From Planctomycetota bacterium (lineage in GTDB: Bacteria; Planctomycetota; UBA1135; UBA2386): a stretch of 64,000 nt of DNA. The stretch lies in contig JADJWQ010000001.1 in NCBI GenBank assembly GCA_016716265.1, positions 372,001-436,000 on the forward strand. Direction: 5' to 3'. A program made the translations under genes and the position numbers. Positions within the stretch are counted from its first letter, which is position 1. Each line of letters opens with the position of its first letter. The notes under the pieces are model-generated. The model saw only the letters and a list, made by a program, of their open reading frames with translations. It had not been told where the DNA came from and made no database searches. Shown one piece after another: positions 40,656-49,047 of this stretch.

Positions 40656-42827
40656 TCAATCGGCACCCCACACCGCGCGCAGCAGCTCGATCGCGGCCGG
40701 GTCGAGCTCGGCCAGCTCGCCGCGCACGAACGGCCAGAAGTCGTTCCGCCCGAAGAACGCCTCGGTCGCCTCCGCGAACCACTCCTTGGCATCGGTCAGC
40801 GCGTAGTGGTCGCGCGGTCGGCCGTCCGCATGCAGGGTCCCGTGCCAGCGTGGCTCCGCCTGCGCGCGCTCGAACGCCCCGCGGATCCGCGCGTGATCGA
40901 AGCCGAGCACGCGGTCGTGGTAGGCGTGCGCCAGCTCGTGCAGCACCATCCACGGCTGCTGCTGCGACCATTGCACGAAGCGCTCGGGGCTGCCGATCTC
41001 GACCGCCTTCGCCATCCGCGGATCGAAGCCGTCGTGCGTCTCCAGGAACCGGCGCGACGGGTGGTAGGCCGCACAGACGGTCGGCGACTCCGCGCTGATC
41101 CAGATCGGCACCTCGCGCAGCCTCGCGAGCGCCGCGGGCGGCACCGCACGGCCGATCCGGTAGAGCTGCACCTCGAGCTCCCGCAGCGCCACGGTCGCCG
41201 CCTCGGGCCGCTCCGCGCCCAGCCGTCGCGCGACGAGGACGGTGAAGCCCTCGAGCGTGCGCCGGTCGTGCGTACCGGCGACCGGCGGCGGCAGCCCGCC
41301 CGCCACCGGCGGGTCGGCCGGCGCGGAGCGCCCGGCCTGCTGCAGCGCGGTGAGCCTGGCGGTCAGCCGGGCGACCACCTCGGGCTCGTCGCCGTACCGG
41401 TTGCGCTGCTCGCCCGGGTCGGCAACGAGGTCGTAGAGCTGGCCGGCCGGTGCGTCCGCGGGCGGCGTGTAGCGCGTGAAGCCGCCGGAGCCGCGGCCGA
41501 GGATCAGCTTGAAGCGTCCCGCGCGGATCGCGAACAGGCCATTGCCGGAGTGGTGCACCAGGTGGTCGCGCAGCGGGGCCTCGCGCTCGGCGTCGAGCAG
41601 CACGGACCCGAGGTCGAAGCTGTCCTCACCGGCGTCGTCGGGCAATGTGCGGCCGGCGACGTGCGCCAGCGTGCGATACAGGTCGGTCAGCACGACCGGC
41701 TCCGCGTCGACACGGCCGGGTGCGATGCGGCCCGGCCACCGCACGATCAATGGCACGCGGTGGCCGCCTTCCCACGCGTCGGACTTCAGGCCGCGCCAGG
41801 GCCCCGACGGCCGGTGGCCGTGGCGTTCGACGACGCTGCCGACCGGCCCCGCCATTCCGGTGCCGTCGCGCGCCGGCGAGCCATTGTCGGACGTCACGAT
41901 TACCAGCGTGTCGCCGGCGATCCCCGCGCGGTCGAGCGTCGCGAGCACCTCGCCGACCGCGCGGTCGACCTGCACGACGTAGTCCCCGTACGCGCCGGCC
42001 CCGCTCGCACCGGCGACGTGTGGGGACGGGGCGATCGGCGTGTGCGGAGCCGTCAGCGGCAGGTACAGGAAGAACGGTCGCGCGCGCTCGGACGAGCGCT
42101 CGTCGACCCAGGCACACGCGCGCTGCACGAGCGTCGGCAACACGGTCGCGAGATCCCAGCCCGGGCACGCCGGGCCGGCGTGCCCGAACATCCAGTCCGG
42201 CTTCGCGGCCGTCGGCCGCGCGGTCACGCGGTCGCCGTCGAGGAACGCGTACGGCGGGTAGTTCGGGACGTCGTCGCCGAAGTAGTGCGAGAAGCCGTGC
42301 GCGAGCGGACCGCCGCCGATCGGCCGGTCCCACGCGATGCGCACGGCCAGCTCCACCCGCCGCGCCGCGGGGATCGCGCCGTCCGGGAACTCGGCGCCGA
42401 CCGACGCCCCACCAGCGAGCGGCCAGTCCCAGCCGAGGTGCCACTTGCCGATGCAGGCCGTGTCGTAGCCCGCGTCGCGGAAGATCTCGGCGAGCGTCAG
42501 TCGACCGTCCTCGAGCAACGGCGGATCCCAGGGCTGCAGCACGCCGCGCTTCAGCCGCGTGCGCCACGCGTAGCGGCCGGTCAGGATGCCGTAGCGGGTC
42601 GGCGAGCAGACGCTCGCCGGTGAGTGGGCGTCGGTGAAGAGGATGCCCTGCGCGGCGAGCGCATCGAGCTGCGGCGTCGGGATCTTCGAGTCCGCCGCGT
42701 AGCACTGCAGATCGCCCCAGCCGAGATCGTCGGCGAGGATCAGCACCACGTTCGGCGGCGACGAGGACTGCGCCACCGCCATACCGAGCGAGCCGATGGC
42801 GGCGAGGAGCGGGAGAGCGACGCGCAT
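40656..42827 (-). CDS. secreted sulfatase fused to a zinc metallopeptidase
   Basis: The protein has 723 residues from the ATG at 42825-42827 and carries a signal peptide (LAAIGSLGMAVAQ). Residues 25-490 are a type I sulfatase. NVVLILADDLGWGDL holds metal-binding aspartates. Cys74 in CSPTRYGILTGR is the residue matured to formylglycine. IGKWHLG, HTPIAP and VTSDNG complete the site. After a Pro/Ala linker (about 500-520), residues 530-723 form a metallopeptidase domain with HELAH (630-634), AYHDRVLGFDH and a distal KEWFAEATEAFFG supplying the glutamate (about 682-686). The peptidase part resembles stand-alone planctomycete and verrucomicrobial secreted peptidases. The fusion suggests an enzyme acting on sulfated glycoprotein. 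It belongs to a leftward glycan-degradation run. Confidence 0.88.
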   Translation of the reverse strand: MRVALPLLAAIGSLGMAVAQSSSPPNVVLILADDLGWGDLQCYAADSKIPTPQLDALAAQGILFTDAHSPASVCSPTRYGILTGRYAWRTRLKRGVLQPWDPPLLEDGRLTLAEIFRDAGYDTACIGKWHLGWDWPLAGGASVGAEFPDGAIPAARRVELAVRIAWDRPIGGGPLAHGFSHYFGDDVPNYPPYAFLDGDRVTARPTAAKPDWMFGHAGPACPGWDLATVLPTLVQRACAWVDERSSERARPFFLYLPLTAPHTPIAPSPHVAGASGAGAYGDYVVQVDRAVGEVLATLDRAGIAGDTLVIVTSDNGSPARDGTGMAGPVGSVVERHGHRPSGPWRGLKSDAWEGGHRVPLIVRWPGRIAPGRVDAEPVVLTDLYRTLAHVAGRTLPDDAGEDSFDLGSVLLDAEREAPLRDHLVHHSGNGLFAIRAGRFKLILGRGSGGFTRYTPPADAPAGQLYDLVADPGEQRNRYGDEPEVVARLTARLTALQQAGRSAPADPPVAGGLPPPVAGTHDRRTLEGFTVLVARRLGAERPEAATVALRELEVQLYRIGRAVPPAALARLREVPIWISAESPTVCAAYHPSRRFLETHDGFDPRMAKAVEIGSPERFVQWSQQQPWMVLHELAHAYHDRVLGFDHARIRGAFERAQAEPRWHGTLHADGRPRDHYALTDAKEWFAEATEAFFGRNDFWPFVRGELAELDPAAIELLRAVWGAD

Positions 42828-42872
42828 CGGCACATCAGAGCCGCGCGCGCGGCGACCGTCGAGCGCGCGCCG

Positions 42873-44825
42873 TCAACGCAGCAGGTCGCGCAGGTCGTCC
42901 GGAACGCGCGCAGGGTCGTCGATCGCACCGAGCGCGCGCCGGGCGTCGTCGTCGCGGCCGGCACTGCGCATGGCCCGCGCGACGCGCGCGAGCAGCTCTG
43001 AGCGCAGCTCGGGAAAGCTGCACGCGCGCGCCGCCTCGGCGGCGCCCTCCAGTGCGTCGCGGTCGCCACGGTCGACGAGCGCGAGCAGCGCCTCGACGCG
43101 GCGCAGCGCCCCGTAGGTGCTCCCCGGCATCGCGCTCGCCACGGCGCGCGCCTGGGCGAGACGACCCCGCGCGGTCAGGTCGGCGGCGAGCGCCGCCCCG
43201 AGCTCGATCGCGTCCCACGGCGCCGCGCCAGCCGGCGCGGTCTCGCCGTCGCGCGCGCCACCGAGCCCGGTCTCGAGCTCGATCGCGCGCGCGAGCGCCG
43301 GGCGCCCCGCCGCGCGCTGGAACGCGACCTCGCCCCGCGCGAGCCGCGCGCGCTCATCGGAGTCGAGCCGGGCCCGGGCCGCCGCCCACACGATGCGGAA
43401 CGCGGTGAGACGCCGCGCGGCGTCGACCTCGCCGGCGACGGTGTCGGTGCAAAGGCGCCGGCACTCGGCCGCATCCTCGACCAGCGCGACCCGCACGCGC
43501 AGCTCGAACTCGTGCAGCTCGAGCCAGCGGCGCAAGGCGCGTTCCCAGCTCGCGACGACCGCGTCGCGCGGTGGGCCGAGGCTGCGCTCCGCGTCGATCG
43601 GAACCGAGACGTGCACGCTGGCACACGCATCGCGCACCGGCGGTGGCAGGTCGTCGGGCAGGCTCGGCGGCGCAGACCCGGCCGGCAGCTCGATCGCGGC
43701 GAGCACGGCGCGGTGCGCGCGCAATGCCGCCAGCACCACGCGGGGGTCGGCGCGCGGCTCCGCGGCTGCCGGCGCGCACAACCGCCGGACCGCGTCGGCG
43801 AGCGGCGCGGGTCCGGCGAGCGCCAGCAGCTCGCCGGGGCCGAAGCGCGATGGCCCGGGCGCGTCGGCGTCCCGACTCCCCTGCCAGCCGAGGGCGTCGA
43901 CGACGAGCAGCTTCGCCGGCGCGACCGCCCACAGTCGGGCCGGGTCGTACACCAGCAGCCGCACGCACTCGGCGAAGTCCTCGCGTGGATCGAAGCGCCC
44001 GTAGCGGTTGACGAAGCGAGCGCTCGCCGAGGGCGCGAAGTGCGCCGCGTCACCGCGCGTGCCGTCGAGCAGCAGCCGGATCAGCACGAGCGGATCCTCC
44101 ATCGTGAACATGCCGCCGACGACGCCGTCCGTCGGCGCGCCGTCGCTCACGCGCACCCAGCCATCGAGCGTCGCCCATTGCGCCGTCCGCTCCGCGTAGT
44201 CGTCACCGATCAACTGGACGGCGTGCGCCAGCTCGTGCAGCAGCAGCTGATCGAGCGGCGGCGTGCCGCCGAGCGACCGGTCGACCGCGACAGCGAGGAA
44301 GCCGTCGAGGAAGGCCGCGTCGCCCGGCGCGCAATCCGCGGCGATCCCGCGACCCCGCGCCTCCGGCCACGCCGCGACGCGCGCCGCGAACGCGCGCCAG
44401 GCAGCGGTGATCGACGCCGCGTCGCCCGGCGTCGGTGCCGCGACACCGAGCAGATCGGCGAGCGCCGCGAGGAACGTCGCGAGGCTCGGCGCGTCGGGGG
44501 GCGGTGCACCCCAGCGCGGCCCGCGCAACGCGGCGTCGAACACGACGACCCGGTTGGTCGCGAGGTCGAACAGCGCGTGCGCCCCGCGCCCGAGCAGCCG
44601 CTGCGCGAGCGGCGCCGTCGCCGGCACGCCCGGGTCGCTGCTGCGCACCATCGTGACCGGACCGAGCCGCGCGCGCAGCGGTGCCGGCAGCGCGTCGCAC
44701 GCCGCCGCGAACGCCGCGCGGACCTGCGGCTCGACGAGCCCGGGTTTCGGGAGCTTCTGGGCGGGGCCGGGAGTCGGCAGCGCGGGTGCGAGCGCCAGGA
44801 GCAGGATCGGCAACGTCGGTCGCAT
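42873..44825 (-). CDS. secreted HExxH zinc metallopeptidase-like protein, 650 aa
   Basis: From the ATG at 44823-44825 the chain starts with a signal peptide (PTLPILLLALAPALPTPG). The zinc-site helix is LLLHELAHAVQL with His197-Glu-Leu-Ala-His201. A possible third ligand is in REDFAECVRLLVYD (281-286). The N-terminal 300 residues therefore form a gluzincin-like catalytic domain. The C-terminal 350 residues are helical and Ala/Arg-rich, resembling TPR or HEAT-type scaffolding (ARAVASAMPGSTYGALRRVEALLAL). I cannot name the family. It sits between the sulfatase-peptidase and the fucosidase and may help open glycoprotein substrates. Confidence 0.75.
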   Translation of the reverse strand: MRPTLPILLLALAPALPTPGPAQKLPKPGLVEPQVRAAFAAACDALPAPLRARLGPVTMVRSSDPGVPATAPLAQRLLGRGAHALFDLATNRVVVFDAALRGPRWGAPPPDAPSLATFLAALADLLGVAAPTPGDAASITAAWRAFAARVAAWPEARGRGIAADCAPGDAAFLDGFLAVAVDRSLGGTPPLDQLLLHELAHAVQLIGDDYAERTAQWATLDGWVRVSDGAPTDGVVGGMFTMEDPLVLIRLLLDGTRGDAAHFAPSASARFVNRYGRFDPREDFAECVRLLVYDPARLWAVAPAKLLVVDALGWQGSRDADAPGPSRFGPGELLALAGPAPLADAVRRLCAPAAAEPRADPRVVLAALRAHRAVLAAIELPAGSAPPSLPDDLPPPVRDACASVHVSVPIDAERSLGPPRDAVVASWERALRRWLELHEFELRVRVALVEDAAECRRLCTDTVAGEVDAARRLTAFRIVWAAARARLDSDERARLARGEVAFQRAAGRPALARAIELETGLGGARDGETAPAGAAPWDAIELGAALAADLTARGRLAQARAVASAMPGSTYGALRRVEALLALVDRGDRDALEGAAEAARACSFPELRSELLARVARAMRSAGRDDDARRALGAIDDPARVPDDLRDLLR

Positions 44826-45063
44826 GGGCGCAGGAGTCGCTCGACTCACCTCGCGATCGGCTCGCGGGCCGACCCGGCTGCAGCCGTCCCGGCACAACGC
44901 ACAGCTTCGCGTGAGCGGCCGCCGACCACCGAGCCGGGCGCCATTCGGCCCCACTCGGCCGCACCCCTGAGCCGGCGGCGTCGCGGTCCGGCGGGTCCGC
45001 AGCGGGATCCGTGCAGGCCGCGGTCGTTCCCGCTGCGGTCGCGAGGCCGGACGACGGGTCGAC

Positions 45064-46822
45064 TCACCGCACCGGCGTCAGCACGACCGACCGCAGGTTG
45101 ATCGGCTTCCAGCCGACGGCGACCGGTCGCACCGCGAGCTGGTGGACGCCGGCGGTGGCGAGCTCGACGCGGCCGACCGCGACGTCCGCGTAGCGATCGT
45201 AGTCGCCGGTGTCCGGCGCGGTCGCGATCAGCTCGCGGCCGGCGGCCTCGACGGCAAATCGCACACCGGCCGCCGGCGACGCGACCCGCGCGCGGACCTC
45301 GAACGCGCCGGGCCGGTCCACGCGCACGTCCCAGGTGACGAACGCCCTTGCCTCGTACCAATAGCCGACGTTGTCCTTGCGGGCGCCGGCCTCGTATCTC
45401 GCAGGCTCGCCCGCGTGCGGATTGCGGATGCTCGCGGCGGCCGCGGCGAGCTCGATGGTGCCGTCCGGCTGCTGCCGGACGTGCTGCGTCGCGACCGCGG
45501 GCGCGCCGGCGACGTCGAGGACGACGACCGACGCGATCGGGTCCGGTGCAGCGCCTGCGAGCCGCACGGTGAGACCGTCCTCGCCGACCTCGGCGACGCA
45601 GCGGCGCTCCCGGTCCTCGAGCAGCCGGCAAGCGCGCACCGCGTTGGTGACGTGCACCGCGAGCACCCCGTCGTCGGGCCAGTCGAACACGTGCAGATAG
45701 AGTCGTGTGTCACCATTCTCGAGCGTCCGCCTCGTGCAGCGTCCCCAGCGGGGCCGCTGGAACGGGCTCGCCGCGGTGCCGTGGATCGCCTCGCCATGGA
45801 CGCTCATCCACGCACCGATCTCGCGCAGCCGCTCGACGCTCGGCGCCGGGATCTCGCCGAGCTGGGTCGGCCCGACGTTCAGCAGGTAGTTGCCGCCCTT
45901 CGACGCGATGTCGATCAGATTGTGGATCAGCGTCGCGGTCGACTTCCAATGCTGGTCGTCCCGCTTGAAGCCCCACGTATCGTTCATCGTCATGCACGTC
46001 TCCCAGTCGACGTCGAGGCCGGTCGCCGGGATCTCCTGCTCGGGCGTCGAGAAGTCGCCACGGTAGCCACCGCCGAGCCGATTGTTGGTGACGAGCCACG
46101 GCTGGAGCCCCAGCAGCGGCCGCAACAGGTCCGCGCGCTCCTTGGTCATGCCGACCGGCGTCCCACCACAGCACGCCGAGCCGGCCGTAATGCGTCAGCA
46201 GCTCCTCGACCTGCGGCACCGCGATCTCGCGCAGGTAGCGGTCCATGTCACCGTCCTGCGCGGGATCCCAGTGACCGCCGGCCGCGGCACCGCCCGGGTG
46301 ACACCAGTCCTGTGCCTGCGAGTAGTAGAAGCCGAGCACCAGGCCGTGCCGCCGGCACGCCTCGGCGAGCGGTGCGAGCAGGTCCTTGCCGTACGGTGTC
46401 GCGTCGACGACGTCCCAGTCGGTGACCTTCGAGTCGAACAGCGCGAACCCGTCGTGGTGCTTCGACGTGATGACGAGGTACTTCATCCCCGCCTCGAGCG
46501 CGAGCCGTACCCACGCATCGGGGTCGTAGTTCACCGGATCGAACCGCGTCGCGTACTCCTTGTAGATCGCGACCGGGATCCTGCCGCGGTTCATGATCCA
46601 CTCGCCGATGCCGGGGATCGCGCGGCCGTCGTAGACACCCGCGGGAACCGAGTAGACACCCCAGTGGACGAACATCCCGAACCGCGCCTCGCGCCACCAC
46701 TGCATCCGTGCGTCGCGCTCGGCGGGCGTCTCGGCCGGGGGACCTGACTGAGCCTCGAGCCCGGCGGCGAGGAGAACGAGCACGGCCGCACCCGCGACCG
46801 GAGTGAGTCGAGTGAGCTTCAT
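45064..46822 (-). pseudogene. alpha-L-fucosidase (GH29) with a frameshift at the active site
   Basis: Two overlapping frames together make one GH29 enzyme of about 586 residues with a signal peptide (GAAVLVLLAAGLEAQ). The first frame reads from the ATG at 46822 (GGAGG about 7 bases upstream) through RFGMFVHWGVYSVPAG, TSKHHDGFALFDSK and LGVLWWD, where Asp221 is the likely nucleophile. The second frame takes over at VGMTKERADLLRPLL and continues through NNRLGGGYRGDF, GGNYLLNVGP, and a C-terminal carbohydrate-binding-like domain. Restoring two bases after the Asp codon (GAC-AC-G) gives the expected WWDTPVGMT. The break is therefore a 2-base loss in a short AC repeat at 46155-46160, or a sequencing error. 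If real, the protein ends without its catalytic acid region. Confidence 0.87.
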
Positions 46823-46936
46823 CGCTGACCTCCGGGAGCTCCCGCCTCGGCGGGCGAGGTCGACAACGTGGTGCGCCGAGCGGGAATTCCGGCGTGTTTC
46901 GCGAACCCCTCCGCCGCGCGGTCGGAGCGCCCGGGC

Positions 46937-47863
46937 TCAGCGTGGCAGGACCCACACGTTCCGGTAGCGCACCGGGTTGCCGTGATCCTGCAGATGGATC
47001 GGGCCTGGAGCGGCGCCTTCCGACAGTGGGCTCGCGGTCGTGCGATCCGGGATCTCGACGTCGTCGTGCACGACGACACCGTTCAGCCGAACGGTCATTC
47101 GCGCATTGCTCGTCTTGTTGCCGTCCGCGTCGAATCTCGCGGCGGTGAAGTCGATGTCGTAGACCTGCCAGGTCAGTGGCGGCAGGCACATGTTGAGGTC
47201 CGGATCCCGCACCGAGTAGATGCCGCCGCACTCGTTGTGCTTCCCGTCGAGGCCGAAGCTGTCGAGCATCTGCGTCTCGTAGCGGGCCTGGACGTAGAGC
47301 CCGCTGTTGCCGCGGGCCTGCCCCCTCGCGGCCGGTACATAGGGCAGCCGGAACTCGACGTGCAGGCGAGCATCGCCGAAGGTCGCGATCGACGTCGCCC
47401 CCTGCTCGAGCAAACCGTCAGCGGTGCGGCGGGCACCCGGCTGCCAGTTCGCCATCGACCCCTCGCTGCCGTCGAACAGGACCGTCGCTCCCTCGGGCGG
47501 CGGTGCACCGAGCGTCGTGCTCTGCCGCGCGACGCGCTGGAGACCGGGCAGCAGGTCGCTTCGCAGAGCCGCCGTGTCGACCTCGCGGGCAGCGCGGTGC
47601 TCGCGATCCCAGCCGAGGCCGGGCAGACCGCCGACGTATTCGACGACCCGGAACCTGCCGTCGCCGAGCGCGACCACCTGCACGCCACGATCGTCGCTGG
47701 CGTACTCCCCCTGCAGCGCGAAGTCGGGATCCTCGACCCACGCCGCGTCGGCGTCGGTCCACACACGTCGAGTCGGCGCCTGCGCGGTGACTCCCGCCAG
47801 GTCGGAGAGCGACGGCAGCACGGACAGCGCGCCGACTGCCGCCAGAACGAGGAAGCGAGGCAT
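46937..47863 (-). CDS. secreted DUF1080 (3-keto-disaccharide hydrolase) protein
   Basis: The protein has 308 residues with a signal peptide (LVLAAVGALSVLPSL...AQ). After a 100-residue N-terminal part, a concanavalin-like DUF1080 domain begins with GATVLFDGSEGSMANWQPGA and includes LHVEFRLPYVPAARGQARGNSGLYVQARYE, LDSFGL, the CGGIYSV turn, and the final HLQDHGNPVRYRNVWVLP. This end motif is highly characteristic of the family, which is greatly expanded in planctomycetes. Characterised members hydrolyse 3-keto-glycosides. It is likely exported and works on plant or algal sugars together with the adjacent fucosidase, whose gene starts 115 bases downstream. Confidence 0.92.
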   Translation of the reverse strand: MPRFLVLAAVGALSVLPSLSDLAGVTAQAPTRRVWTDADAAWVEDPDFALQGEYASDDRGVQVVALGDGRFRVVEYVGGLPGLGWDREHRAAREVDTAALRSDLLPGLQRVARQSTTLGAPPPEGATVLFDGSEGSMANWQPGARRTADGLLEQGATSIATFGDARLHVEFRLPYVPAARGQARGNSGLYVQARYETQMLDSFGLDGKHNECGGIYSVRDPDLNMCLPPLTWQVYDIDFTAARFDADGNKTSNARMTVRLNGVVVHDDVEIPDRTTASPLSEGAAPGPIHLQDHGNPVRYRNVWVLPR

Positions 47864-48003
47864 CGCGTCAGTGTCGACACGGCAAGGCGGTGGTCAACTG
47901 TCGGCCGGCTCACGTCGGCGCGACGGAGGAGCCGACCCGGACCGCGAAGCCTGCACGCCTCGCCGCGGCTGGCTGCCTGGCCGACCGACAACGCAGACGT
48001 GGA

Positions 48004-48903
48004 ATGCGAGAAAGCGGACATCCTGCCTCGCATTGCTCGCGCTCGCAGCCGGCCTGTCCGCACAGGCCGTGCGGCTCGCGCCGGTCGCCGACGCGACCGC
48101 CGACGAGGTCTACATGACCCGGAACTTCGGCGCGGACCCGGAGCTGCGCCTCGGCTCGCAGTTCTCGAGCTTCTGGTGGCTCATCGATCTGCGCGCCTAT
48201 CTGCGGTTCGATCTGTCGGCCGTGCAGGGCCGCGGCGTGCCGCTGCGCGCGACGCTCGGCTGGTATCAGGCCGGCACGCGCGAGAACGGAGCGGGTCGGT
48301 GCGCAGACGCCGCGGGGCTGGAAGCAGTGCGACGTCACGCCGCTGGTCCAGGGCTGGCTCGACGGCCGGTATGCCAACCACGGCGTGGTGCTGCGCAACC
48401 CCATCGAGGCGAGCCCGGGCGGCGGCGACTCGGTCATCGCGACCGGGATCGGCCCGAGCCGCGAGGACGCGGACGCGGCCAACCGCCCCTACCTCGAGAT
48501 CGAGTTCGGGACGAGCTTCGGCGCGGGATGCGCGTCGGCCGGCGGCCCGCCGGTGCTCGCGTTCGCGGGCGGCGCACCCGCGATGGCTCAGAGCTTCACG
48601 CTGCGCACGTCGGCGCTGCCCGTCGGCAGCCGTCCCACCGTGTTGATCGGCGGCAGCGACACCTGGTGGAACGGGCCACTGCCACTCGACCTCGGCTCGA
48701 TCGGCCTGCCGGGCTGCTGGCTGCTCGTGGCACCGGACGGGCAGGTCCACTTCCCGCCGACGACGGCGACGGCGTTCGACGCCAGGTTCGTCGTCCCCGC
48801 CGACCCGAGCCTGAGCGGGCTAGGGCTGTTCGCGCAGACCGCGGCGGTCGGACCCGCGGGCTCGTTCCACATGACGAGCGCGTTCGGGTTCGACGTCTAC
48901 TGA
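48004..48903 (+). pseudogene. secreted DNRLRE-type protein with two frameshifts
   Basis: Three frame segments give one continuous protein. From the ATG at 48004, adding one A in the run GAAAG (48010-48014) yields MREKRTSCLALLALAAGLSAQ, a perfect signal peptide. The next segment (VRLAPVADATADEVYM, LRAYLRFDLSAVQGRGV) resembles the N-terminal DNRLRE beta-sandwich. Deleting one G in GGG (48293-48295) then leads into GAQTPRGWKQCDVTPLVQGW, also typical of DNRLRE. The C-terminal part (from about 48515, FGAGCASAGGPPVL) is the shared secreted-protein module with LPGCWLLVAP. Both defects lie in mononucleotide runs. If the sequence is correct, no full product is made. The intact version would be a secreted or surface protein. 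Confidence 0.75.
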
Positions 48904-49047
48904 TCCGCCGCGGCGCGCGTCAGCAGCACCCGCCATCGCGGGCGGCCAGGTCCGCAGGTGCGCCGGCCACGGATGACCAACGGGGGTGGTCAGCACTTCG
49001 ACCGGGCGAGACGGATCGACCGGAGTCGATCCGCCTTGCCTGCAGCG

